In this document: positions 26,713 to 35,188 of the stretch, piece by piece
Layout: every line of letters starts with the position of its first letter
Position numbering within the stretch: the first letter of the stretch is position 1
Assembly (NCBI GenBank): GCA_965277105.1
Contig: OZ255710.1
Span: 496,001-560,000 of the forward strand
Length of the DNA: 64,000 bases
Direction: 5' to 3'
Origin: CAXSBA01 sp965277105
Lineage (GTDB): Bacteria > Spirochaetota > UBA12135 > COTS27 > CAXSBA01
The notes under the pieces: generated by a model
The model's database searches: none
The model's input: the letters and a program-made list of their open reading frames with translations, nothing else
What the model was told of the DNA's origin: nothing
Made by a program: the position numbers and the translations under genes

Positions 26713-26741
26713 GTGAGAAAAAGTTAAAATTATTGTATAAT
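26713..26741 (+). promoter_or_regulatory. Promoter for the L31/MoxR/VWA operon
   Basis: TATAAT (26736-26741), preceded directly by TTG, is 17 bp from GTGAGA (26713-26718), which matches four of six -35 consensus bases. A start about 25 bp before the L31 ATG would leave a short leader containing AAGGAAA. Confidence 0.5.
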
Positions 26742-26771
26742 ATTACTATCTGATTTATTGAAGGAAATAGT

Positions 26772-27014
26772 ATGAAAAAAGATATTCATCCGGATTATCG
26801 CGAAGTAGTTTATAAAGATACTTCTAGTAATTTTGCTTTTCTAACCAAATCCACTACTCCTAGCAAGGAAACCATCAAGTGGGAAGATGGGAAAGAGTAT
26901 CCCCTTGTAAAAATAGAAATTTCTAGCGCTTCTCATCCTTTTTATACCGGGAGTAATAAGATTATCGATAGCGAAGGAAGAGTAGAAAAATTTAAGAAGA
27001 AATTTAAACTTTAA
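26772..27014 (+). CDS. rpmE2: Ribosomal protein L31 type B
   Basis: An 80-residue large-subunit ribosomal protein: MKKDIHPDYREVVYKDTS, then SSASHPFYTGSNKIID and VEKFKKKF. It lacks the CxxC zinc ribbon of type A L31 and so is the zinc-independent form, which in many bacteria replaces the zinc form under zinc limitation. No other L31 is in this window. It leads an operon with a MoxR-like ATPase 6 bp downstream. Confidence 0.95.
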   Translation: MKKDIHPDYREVVYKDTSSNFAFLTKSTTPSKETIKWEDGKEYPLVKIEISSASHPFYTGSNKIIDSEGRVEKFKKKFKL

Positions 27015-27020
27015 CTTCTA

Positions 27021-28511
27021 ATGCACAAAAAATCTCTCCCTAAAAACCTAGGAGAGTTAAAAAAATCCTCTTGGAAAAGCCGCTCGGTAAAAGAAGAATT
27101 AAAAGAAAACCTTATTACTAAAATAAGAAAAAACGAAAAGCCTCTTTTCCCGGGAATTGTGGGCTATGAAGAAACAGTCGAAAAAAGTATCATCAATGCC
27201 ATTTTAGCGAAGCATAACTTTATTCTTCTAGGTCTAAGAGGGCAAGCAAAAACTAAAATTATTAGAAGTTTAACTCACTTTTTAGATGAAGAAACTCCTA
27301 TTATTAAAGGGAGCCTTTTGAATGAAGATCCCTTTAATCCCATTTCTCCTTTCGCTAAAAAAATTATTGAAGAGCAAAAAGATAATACTCCTATTGAATG
27401 GATTTCTCGAGAAGATCGCTTTAAAGAAAAACTAGCTACTCCAGATGTTTCAATTTCTGATTTAATTGGTGATATTGACCCTATCAAAGCGGCTCGAGAA
27501 AAACTCGATATTTCTGATGAAGAAGTTATCCACTGGGGAATTATCCCTAGATCCAACCGTGGTATTTTTGCTATTAATGAACTACCTGATTTACAGGCCC
27601 GTATTCAAGTCGGGCTATTTAATATTTTAGAAGAAAACGACATTCAGATAAGGGGATTCCCTTTGAGATTACCTCTAGATATTCTCTTAGTTTTTTCAGC
27701 AAATCCAGAAGATTACACTAATCGGGGGCGAATTATTACCCCTTTAAAAGATAGGATTGCTAGCGAAATTATTACCCACTACCCGGTTAATTTAGAAATG
27801 GCTAAAGCGATTACCCTGAGTCAGGTAACTATTCCCGAGGGCATGGTAATTCCTGAAGTTGTTTTTGATTTAATTGAAATGATTACCATAACTTGCCGAG
27901 AAAATGAGCATGTCGATAAAATGTCAGGAGTATCCCAGCGTCTTAGCATTGCTATTTTAGAGTTAGTTATCGCTAATGCCGAGCGAAGGAAAACTCTCCT
28001 TAAAACCAAAAAAGAAAAAGTGCGAGTGCTTGACCTTTATGCGAGTGTTAGTGCTATCACGGGTAAGATTGAGTTAGTAGAAGACATTAGCGTAGAAGAA
28101 ATTAAAAATTTAGCAGTGCATTTAATTAGTCAAGCAATCACTAAAAAGTTTAGTGAGATTTTCCCTCCTTTACGAGAAAAAAAAGAATTTTCAACAAATG
28201 AATTTTTATCAGAAGAGGAAGCTTTTAGGGGAAGTGAGGGAGCTTATGGTTTGGTGTTGGAGTATTTTAAACAGGGGAATGAAGTGGAATTAAGTGATGA
28301 TTTAGCAGAAAACAAGTACTATCAAATATTAGAAAATATCCCTCAATTAAAAAAGATCGTTAAAGAAAACATTAGTCGTGATGATGATTATTTTGCTTAC
28401 CTAGAAATTCTTTTAGAAGGACTTTATGGCAATCAAGTTATCAATCGTAAATTAATTGAGGGACAAATAAAATTTTTCGATGTTTACAGCAATATGTTTA
28501 AAGAAAGGTAA
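27021..28511 (+). CDS. MoxR/Mg-chelatase-like AAA+ ATPase
   Basis: A 496-residue AAA+ protein. Walker A is the variant GLRGQAKTK (71-79); the Walker B region reads GIFAINELPDLQARIQ with Asn-Glu instead of Asp-Glu; the arginine-finger region is NRGRIITPLKDRI. It belongs to the magnesium-chelatase/MoxR clade whose members act as chaperones with VWA-domain partners to insert metals or cofactors or remodel complexes. Such a partner is encoded next, overlapping by one base (TAATG). The target is unknown. Confidence 0.85.
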   Translation: MHKKSLPKNLGELKKSSWKSRSVKEELKENLITKIRKNEKPLFPGIVGYEETVEKSIINAILAKHNFILLGLRGQAKTKIIRSLTHFLDEETPIIKGSLLNEDPFNPISPFAKKIIEEQKDNTPIEWISREDRFKEKLATPDVSISDLIGDIDPIKAAREKLDISDEEVIHWGIIPRSNRGIFAINELPDLQARIQVGLFNILEENDIQIRGFPLRLPLDILLVFSANPEDYTNRGRIITPLKDRIASEIITHYPVNLEMAKAITLSQVTIPEGMVIPEVVFDLIEMITITCRENEHVDKMSGVSQRLSIAILELVIANAERRKTLLKTKKEKVRVLDLYASVSAITGKIELVEDISVEEIKNLAVHLISQAITKKFSEIFPPLREKKEFSTNEFLSEEEAFRGSEGAYGLVLEYFKQGNEVELSDDLAENKYYQILENIPQLKKIVKENISRDDDYFAYLEILLEGLYGNQVINRKLIEGQIKFFDVYSNMFKER

Positions 28512-29608
28512 TGAAATTCTTTTATCAAAAAATTGACCCCGAAGCCCTTAAAAAAATCCAACAAGTTAAAAATCTCGAAAAACTTTTTAATCAAATAATG
28601 ATGAGGCTCCAAGGAAATGTGGAGCAAAGTTTGCAAGCACTTAAGCAATTGCAGCAAAAAGGATTTATTGATAAAAAAATATCTTTAGAAAATTTCACCA
28701 AAGATCTTCTTGATAAAGGTTTAATAAAAAAAAATATTAAAACCAATAAAGTAAATTTAAGCAAAAAAGGGGAGTGGCATTTACGAGAGCAATCTTTTTT
28801 AGAAATTTTTCCACAGTTAAAAAAGGGGTTTGGGGGAAATCATCAAGTTTCATCTATGGCTGGGGATAGTTTTGAAGAAGTTGGGGATTTAAAAAAATTC
28901 CAGTTCGGTGATAACTTTGAGCAAATCCATTATACCAATAGTTTATTTAATGCTATTAAGCGGGGTTCTTTTGCTTTGGAATTGGAAGAAGAAGATTTAG
29001 AGATAAAAGTAAGAGAGCATGCTGCTAGTATGGCCATTGTCTTGATGATTGATATTTCTCATTCTATGATTTTATATGGCGAAGACAGAATAACCCCGGC
29101 AAAAGAATTAGCTATGGCTCTTACCCATTTTATTACGACAAAATTCCCCAGAGATGATGTTCGAGTAGTTTTGTTTGGGGATGATGCGGTAGAGATTGAT
29201 ATTAATGCTTTAAGCACTATTGCGGTTGGCCCTTATCACACGAATACTCAAATGGGACTTAGGAAAGCTCGAAGTATTTTGAGTAAAAAAAAACAACCCT
29301 ATAAACAAATTATTATGATTACGGATGGGAAGCCTTCGATGATTAAGCTTTCTAATGGAGATTATTATAAAAACTCTTTTGGCTTAGACCCAGAAATAGT
29401 TAGTCGTACTTTAGACGAAGCTGTTCTTTGTCGCAAGAAAAATATTTTTTTAACAACTTTTATGATTACGGATGATCCTTATTTAAAAGATTTTATTCAT
29501 AAACTTACTAAAATTAGTAAGGGGAAAGCCTTTTATAGTTCAATTGATAATTTAGGGAAGTTTGTTTTAGAAGATTTTATTAACCACAAAAAGCGATTTC
29601 TCCGTTAA
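28511..29608 (+). CDS. VWA-domain protein, MoxR partner
   Basis: A 365-residue cytoplasmic protein with a helical N-terminal half and a C-terminal von Willebrand A domain starting about 173. The MIDAS site is DISHS (181-185), with TNTQMGL and the IMITDGKPSM segment completing it. It is translationally coupled to the MoxR-like ATPase, the standard arrangement for these pairs. No signal peptide or membrane segment is present, so the pair works in the cytoplasm. Substrate unknown. Confidence 0.87.
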   Translation: MKFFYQKIDPEALKKIQQVKNLEKLFNQIMMRLQGNVEQSLQALKQLQQKGFIDKKISLENFTKDLLDKGLIKKNIKTNKVNLSKKGEWHLREQSFLEIFPQLKKGFGGNHQVSSMAGDSFEEVGDLKKFQFGDNFEQIHYTNSLFNAIKRGSFALELEEEDLEIKVREHAASMAIVLMIDISHSMILYGEDRITPAKELAMALTHFITTKFPRDDVRVVLFGDDAVEIDINALSTIAVGPYHTNTQMGLRKARSILSKKKQPYKQIIMITDGKPSMIKLSNGDYYKNSFGLDPEIVSRTLDEAVLCRKKNIFLTTFMITDDPYLKDFIHKLTKISKGKAFYSSIDNLGKFVLEDFINHKKRFLR

Positions 29609-29621
29609 TTAGTTTGCCGAT

Positions 29622-31619
29622 TTATTCCTCTTTAAATTTTTTTAGTTCTTTTTTGTAGTCTATAAAAAACTTGATACTACTGGGATTTTTTATGGTTCCT
29701 ACATTAATGACTTCTTTAGCTTTTTCCCCTAGAAGAATTTTTTTTAAAGGCACTTCTATTTTTTTACCACTTAATGTATAAGGAAGTTCTTTTACTGCAA
29801 TAATTTTTTCGGGGACGTGGCGAGGGGAGCACGCCTTTTTGAGAGTGTTTTTAATCTTGGCTTTTAATTCAAGAGTGAGTTGATATTTTTCTTGAACAAC
29901 AACAAAAAGTGGGAAAAAGTATTTTTCTTGTCCTAGCTCTAGATTTAAAATTAAGCTATCGTTAATTTCTTTTAGCTTTTCTAAAGCGCGATAAATTTCT
30001 CCACTACCAATTCTTACCCCATAGCGATTAAGCGTGGCATCCGAGCGTCCATGGATAACAATGCCATTTCTTTTAGTTAGAGTAGCTAGGTCACCATGAT
30101 GCCAAACTTGGGGAAAAGTGTTAAAATAGCTTTTTTGATAACGTTGATTATTTTTATCTCCCCAAAAATAAATGGGCATAGAAGGAAGTGGTTTAGTAAT
30201 TACGAGTTCTCCCATGTTACTTGTAATTGGTTTGCCTGTATTATTGTAAACTTCTACTTTTGCTCCGAGGCATCTTTTTTGAATTTCTCCTGGGTAAACC
30301 GCCACTAAAGAACATCCCCCTACAAAAGCAGTGCAGACATCACTTCCCCCGCTCATAGAAAACAACCAAAAGTTTTTTTTTATAGCTTGATAGCACCAAG
30401 AAAAAACTTCGGCGCTAAGTGGGGAACCAGTCGAGCCAATAGATTTTAACGCTGGGAAGGAGTATTTTTGATTGATAGTAATTTTTTCTTTATAAAAGTA
30501 AGTCAGGTAAGCAGCGCTGCAACCAAAATGATTTATACCAATTTTTTCTGCTAACTGCCAAAGGATATCTTTTTTATGAAAAAAAGGAGAGCCTTCATAT
30601 AAAACAATAGTAGCCTTTACTAAAAGAGCAGAAATTAGAAAATTCCACATCATCCAGCCAGTGCTAGTATACCAAAAAAAGATTTCTCCTTCATGAACTT
30701 CGTTGTGAAATTTTAAATATTTGTGGTGCTCTAATAAGATGCCACCGTGACTATGGGTAATGGCCTTAGGTGGGCCAGTGGTTCCCGAAGAAAATAAAAC
30801 CATTAAAGGGTGATTAAAGGGAAGGGGTGTAAAGGTTAAGGGGGGTGTTTTTTTTACTTCTAATAAATCTGACCAATAAAAGTACTTAGGATTTTTTTTT
30901 GAAAATTTTTTTTCTTTTTCTTGAGGGATTAAAATAATTTTTTTTAAACTAGGGATTTGTTGAATTAAAGTAGTTACTTTTTCTTCTTGATTAAAATTTT
31001 TTCCATTATATTTATAACTAGTGACGGTGAATAAAACTTTTGGTTTTAGAATACTAAAGCGGTCGATAATCGTTTGAGAACCAAAATCAGGGGAGCAGCT
31101 AGAATAGACAACTCCCAAACTAGCACAAGCTAAATAAATGGCCACAGCTGGAACTTCATTAGTAATATTAGCAACTACTAAATCGCCTTTTTTAATTTTT
31201 TGTTTTTTTAAAAAAATTATTACTTGAGAAGTTAATTTTTCTAAATCAGCCCAACTGCATTTATGATATTTCTTGTAATCATCTTTTTCGCTTTTAAAAA
31301 TAATAGCCGGCCGTAAAGAGGTTTTATTCCTAAAAATATGTTCAGCGTAATTTATTTTTGCTTCGGGAAACCACTCTCCTAAAAAAGGATTTTTATTAAA
31401 ACGAGCTGAATAAACTTTAGAATAATTAGAATGAAAAATAAGGTCGTGGTATTCTTTTTGGCTTTCCCAAAAATCAGTAAAATGATCTACCGACCATTGC
31501 CATAATTCATCATAATTTTTAAAAGATAATTTTTTATTTTTTTTTAACCATTCTAGGTAATGAAAAAGATGAGTTTTTTTGATAGCGGACTTTTCTGCTT
31601 GCCAAAGTTTTTTCATCAA
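29622..31619 (-). CDS. aacS: Acetoacetyl-CoA synthetase
   Basis: A 665-residue adenylate-forming ligase. The phosphate loop is SSGTTGPPK (277-285); SMSGGSDVCTAFVGG and HGRSDATLNRYGVRIGSGEI are characteristic of AacS rather than acetyl-CoA synthetase; the catalytic Lys is in YTLSGKKIEVPLKK near the C-terminus. It activates acetoacetate with ATP and CoA. The start overlaps the end of the thiolase gene by 4 bp, so acetoacetyl-CoA formed here can be split to acetyl-CoA by the neighbour. It is the last gene of a three-gene unit. Confidence 0.93.
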   Translation of the reverse strand: MMKKLWQAEKSAIKKTHLFHYLEWLKKNKKLSFKNYDELWQWSVDHFTDFWESQKEYHDLIFHSNYSKVYSARFNKNPFLGEWFPEAKINYAEHIFRNKTSLRPAIIFKSEKDDYKKYHKCSWADLEKLTSQVIIFLKKQKIKKGDLVVANITNEVPAVAIYLACASLGVVYSSCSPDFGSQTIIDRFSILKPKVLFTVTSYKYNGKNFNQEEKVTTLIQQIPSLKKIILIPQEKEKKFSKKNPKYFYWSDLLEVKKTPPLTFTPLPFNHPLMVLFSSGTTGPPKAITHSHGGILLEHHKYLKFHNEVHEGEIFFWYTSTGWMMWNFLISALLVKATIVLYEGSPFFHKKDILWQLAEKIGINHFGCSAAYLTYFYKEKITINQKYSFPALKSIGSTGSPLSAEVFSWCYQAIKKNFWLFSMSGGSDVCTAFVGGCSLVAVYPGEIQKRCLGAKVEVYNNTGKPITSNMGELVITKPLPSMPIYFWGDKNNQRYQKSYFNTFPQVWHHGDLATLTKRNGIVIHGRSDATLNRYGVRIGSGEIYRALEKLKEINDSLILNLELGQEKYFFPLFVVVQEKYQLTLELKAKIKNTLKKACSPRHVPEKIIAVKELPYTLSGKKIEVPLKKILLGEKAKEVINVGTIKNPSSIKFFIDYKKELKKFKEE

Positions 31620-32812
31620 TCCAGAACATTTTCGATAATCATAGCACTCGCTCCTCCATCTCCATTACAAATTACAGCCAAACCTAAGCGAGCTTTTTTT
31701 TGGCGCAGGACATTTAAAAGGGTTACTACTATCCTGCTCCCCGACGCTCCAATGGGATGCCCTAAAGCAACTGCTCCTCCATGAATGTTAATTTTTTCAC
31801 TGGGAATACCAAAAGCTTTTTGAAAAATTAAGGGCACAACGCTAAACGCTTCATTAACTTCTATAAAATCTATATCGTTTATTGTTAAATTAGCAATCTT
31901 TAAAATTTTTTCAGTTGCTTCAAGAGGGGCTGTGGTGAACCATTCAGGTTCTTTAGCATAATCAGTTGTAGCGATTATTTTTGCTTTTTTGGGTAAAGAA
32001 AATTCTTTAATTATTTTTTCTTCAGCAATAACTACTCCGGCTGCTCCATCGTTTATTTTAGAAGCGTTAAAAGCGGTAACTGTTCCATCAGGAGAAAAAG
32101 CTGGTTTTAAAAGTGGGGCTTTAGCAAAATTACCCCTTTGAATCTCTTCATCTTCTCTAATGGTTATCTCTTCTCCTTTTTTATTTTTATAAGTAAGAGG
32201 AATAATCTCTTCATTAAAGATTCCTACTTTTTGCGAATTTAAAGCCCGCTGATAAGAAAGTTTAGCCCATGCATCCTGTTCTTCTCGACTTATTTGATGC
32301 TTTTCACTAGCTCGATCAGCAAGGATACCCATAGCTACATTTTCATAGGCATCGCTAAGTCCATCTTTTATCATACCATCGATAACGCTACTGTCACCAA
32401 AGCGAGAACCTCCCCTTAAATGAGGTAGGTAATGAGGAATGTTGGACATGCTTTCCATCCCCCCGGCAATAACTGCTCTATTATCGCCCCAGCTAATCGT
32501 TCCAGCAGCTAAACTGATGGCTTTTAAAGAAGAAGCACATACTTTATTGATAATGGTTGCAGGAGTGGTTTTATTAAGTCCAGCGAGTAAGCTTACTTGC
32601 CTAGCTGGCGATTGCCCTAAATTGGCGGAGCAGACATTACCCCAAAAAACTTCATCTACTTTTTCTGCAGGTAAATTATTTCGCTTTATTAACGAATGAA
32701 TAACTTCTCTACCTAGATGGATAGCAGAAAAATTATTAAGAACTCCCTGAAAACTTCCAATAGGAGTCCTTACTCCATCAATAATGAAAATATTTTTATC
32801 TTTTAAATTCAA
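31616..32812 (-). CDS. Acetyl-CoA C-acetyltransferase (thiolase)
   Basis: A 398-residue thiolase. The acyl-accepting Cys92 lies in KVCASSLKAI, HGGAVALGHPIGASGSR carries the catalytic His, and CNGDGGASA the second Cys. Length and motifs fit biosynthetic-type acetoacetyl-CoA thiolase (AtoB/PhaA). It converts two acetyl-CoA to acetoacetyl-CoA and back. It overlaps both neighbours by 4 bp, so all three genes are translationally coupled. Confidence 0.95.
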   Translation of the reverse strand: MNLKDKNIFIIDGVRTPIGSFQGVLNNFSAIHLGREVIHSLIKRNNLPAEKVDEVFWGNVCSANLGQSPARQVSLLAGLNKTTPATIINKVCASSLKAISLAAGTISWGDNRAVIAGGMESMSNIPHYLPHLRGGSRFGDSSVIDGMIKDGLSDAYENVAMGILADRASEKHQISREEQDAWAKLSYQRALNSQKVGIFNEEIIPLTYKNKKGEEITIREDEEIQRGNFAKAPLLKPAFSPDGTVTAFNASKINDGAAGVVIAEEKIIKEFSLPKKAKIIATTDYAKEPEWFTTAPLEATEKILKIANLTINDIDFIEVNEAFSVVPLIFQKAFGIPSEKINIHGGAVALGHPIGASGSRIVVTLLNVLRQKKARLGLAVICNGDGGASAMIIENVLD

Positions 32813-33585
32813 TTATTTTTAAGGAATTTATTTAAAAAAGTTAAAGTTCTGTCCCAGGCTAAGTTAGCATCTTTTTCACTGTAAATAGGATTTTCTCCTT
32901 TCCTACTAGCAAAACCATGGCTGGTATTAGGATAAATATAAACAGCGTGTTCTCCTTTTAAATTTTTTAATTTTATTTGGAATTCTTTCACGTTATCAAT
33001 AGTGATAGAGCGATCTTTTTCTGCAAAATGCCCTAAAATGGTAGCGCGCATTTGCTCTAAGTCATCAGCAGGATTAAAAAAACCATAATAAATAACCGAG
33101 GCTACTACCCCTAGGTTGTTTTTGGCCATTTGGTACGACCATCCACCACCGAAGCACCAACCGATAGCAGCTATCCTATTGGGATCAATTTTGTTGTCTT
33201 TTTTTAAAAAATTAATAGCTCCTGCTAAATTAGCGAAAGCCATTTCTACATTTTCCCTCACTGCTCCTGCCAGTTTCCTAGCTTCCGATGCTTTAGTGGT
33301 TTTTTCCCCATTGTATAAATCTACGGCTAAGGCAACGTAGCCTTCTTTAGCATAGTCCCTTGCTTTAGTTTTAATATCTTCGTTTAATCCCCACCACTCG
33401 TGAATAAGGATTACTGCTGGAAATTTTTTTTCGTTTTCATGATAATTATCCGGGTAAGCAATGTAGCCAGAGATAGCTTGGCTACCTTCTTGGTAATAAT
33501 CAACCTCGCCGGTGGCATGACCTTTGCCCAGTAGGCTTTTTACTAAAAGTAAAGTAATAATAAATAATATTAATTTTATTTTCAT
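32809..33585 (-). CDS. Secreted dienelactone hydrolase-family protein
   Basis: A 258-residue alpha/beta hydrolase with an N-terminal signal (about 1-20). The nucleophile is Cys144 in GWCFGGGWS, Glu63 in IHEWWGLNED and His in NTSHGFAS complete the site usual for dienelactone hydrolases. The signal peptide suggests it acts in the periplasm. It is the first gene of the unit with thiolase and acetoacetyl-CoA synthetase. The natural substrate is unknown; a lactone or ester yielding acetoacetate-type products is only a guess from context. Confidence 0.85.
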   Translation of the reverse strand: MKIKLILFIITLLLVKSLLGKGHATGEVDYYQEGSQAISGYIAYPDNYHENEKKFPAVILIHEWWGLNEDIKTKARDYAKEGYVALAVDLYNGEKTTKASEARKLAGAVRENVEMAFANLAGAINFLKKDNKIDPNRIAAIGWCFGGGWSYQMAKNNLGVVASVIYYGFFNPADDLEQMRATILGHFAEKDRSITIDNVKEFQIKLKNLKGEHAVYIYPNTSHGFASRKGENPIYSEKDANLAWDRTLTFLNKFLKNN

Positions 33586-33709
33586 TTTGAATCTCCTATA
33601 TTATTATTTTGGCTAAAAATATAACATAGTTTTTGTTTTTATGCAAGATAATATTATTTTTTTTACATTGTTATTTTATAATTATTATAATTACAATAAT
33701 TTAAATTTC

Positions 33710-35176
33710 ATGCTTAAAGTTCAGCCCAACAAAAAAAATATTTTAGAAACTATTAAAGAATACTCAGATACACTAGATTACAACAACAAAAAAATTGTGA
33801 TTATTTTAGCTGGGGGACAAGGGAAAAGAATAAAGTCAAGCACCCCTAAGGTTCTTCATACTATCTGGGGTGTGCCAGCTATTTTTCGATTGATTAATAC
33901 AGTTTGCTCTTCCTTAAAAACTACTAATCAAATTATTATCGTTGGCAATCAGGCGGAAAAAGTTATTCATTCCTTAGGCAAAACTAAGAATCGCATTTAT
34001 GTTTATCAAGAAAAACAACTAGGAACCGGCCATGCCATTCAACAAGTAGTAAAAGCAATTGATAAAAATTATCAGGGGACTATTTTTAGTTTTCCGGGTG
34101 ATTTAGGATTATTAGATAAAAAGACGATTAATGATTTTCAAAAATCCTATTATAAATCAAACAATAAAATGTTTTTATTGACCGGGAATTACGACGGCAA
34201 TCCTTGGGGAAATTTTTATGGGAGAATTATTAGGAAGAAGCAATCAAAAAAAATTTTAGATATTGTTCAGTATAAAGACATTTTAAACTTAAAGAAAAAT
34301 CAATTCTTAAAAATAAAAGGAGAAGCTTTTGATCAAGAGTTTTTAATTAACGCTTCTGAGTTTGATTCGGGGATATTTGCCTTTGATTTCCCAGAGCTGG
34401 CAAAAAATATTTTTTTACTTAAAACCAATAATATTCAACAAGAATATTATTTAACCGATTTAGTTAAAATTTATTCTCAAAAGAATATTCCCTTTGATAG
34501 CCTGGTTGTTAAAGATATGAAAATTTTAACCGGCTTTAATGATAAATCTATTTTAAAAGAAGTAGAAAAAACTTTTCAAAAAAATTATTACGAGAAACTT
34601 AAAAACATTATTAGCATTGAAGACGAAAAAAATTTTTATTTAAGCGAGAAAACGATTAGTAATTTAATGAAAAAAGATAAACAGCAAGGGCCTTTAGACA
34701 TTAATATAAAAAGTGGGGTTTATATTGATGAAAATGTTATTCTTCATAAAAAAATTAATTTAGGGAAAAACGTAAGACTGGAAGGCAACATCACCATTAA
34801 AGATGGGGTGCAGATTGGGGATAATGTTTCTATTACCACTTACCCTAATCAAAAAATAACCATTGCTTCTGATTGTGTGTTTCATGGAAATAATGTTATT
34901 AAAGGAAATGTGAAAATCAATGCCGGCACCATTTTGCATGAAGGGGTTAATTTAACCGGGAGTAATGAACATCCAACTGTCTTAGGGAAAAAAGTAACTA
35001 TCCATGGTTCGTGCTATTTGTATGGCTGCCTTGTGGAAAGTGAAAGTGAAATTGAAAGTAGCATTTTAATAAAGCAGAAAATAAAATGCATAAAATTACA
35101 AAATGGCAAGGTTCAACCCATTAAATTTATTATCCCTCCTCCTGTAGGAATAGAGGCACTACATAGTTTAGATTAA
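33710..35176 (+). CDS. GlmU-like nucleotidyltransferase with beta-helix
   Basis: The N-terminal domain has the nucleotidyltransferase loop LAGGQGKRIKSSTPKVLH and GTGHAIQQ typical of UDP-GlcNAc pyrophosphorylase, and FPGDLGLLD in place of the usual GDxPL. The C-terminal third is a left-handed beta-helix (hexapeptide repeats from GVYIDENVILHKKI on) but lacks the canonical GlmU acetyltransferase end. I chose ATG 33710 because the first 23 residues from 33641 are low-complexity and outside the fold; neither has a clear Shine-Dalgarno. The product, 488 residues, probably makes a UDP-sugar for wall or surface glycans. First gene of a long operon. Confidence 0.75.
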   Translation: MLKVQPNKKNILETIKEYSDTLDYNNKKIVIILAGGQGKRIKSSTPKVLHTIWGVPAIFRLINTVCSSLKTTNQIIIVGNQAEKVIHSLGKTKNRIYVYQEKQLGTGHAIQQVVKAIDKNYQGTIFSFPGDLGLLDKKTINDFQKSYYKSNNKMFLLTGNYDGNPWGNFYGRIIRKKQSKKILDIVQYKDILNLKKNQFLKIKGEAFDQEFLINASEFDSGIFAFDFPELAKNIFLLKTNNIQQEYYLTDLVKIYSQKNIPFDSLVVKDMKILTGFNDKSILKEVEKTFQKNYYEKLKNIISIEDEKNFYLSEKTISNLMKKDKQQGPLDINIKSGVYIDENVILHKKINLGKNVRLEGNITIKDGVQIGDNVSITTYPNQKITIASDCVFHGNNVIKGNVKINAGTILHEGVNLTGSNEHPTVLGKKVTIHGSCYLYGCLVESESEIESSILIKQKIKCIKLQNGKVQPIKFIIPPPVGIEALHSLD

Positions 35177-35188
35177 AAATAAAAAAAA

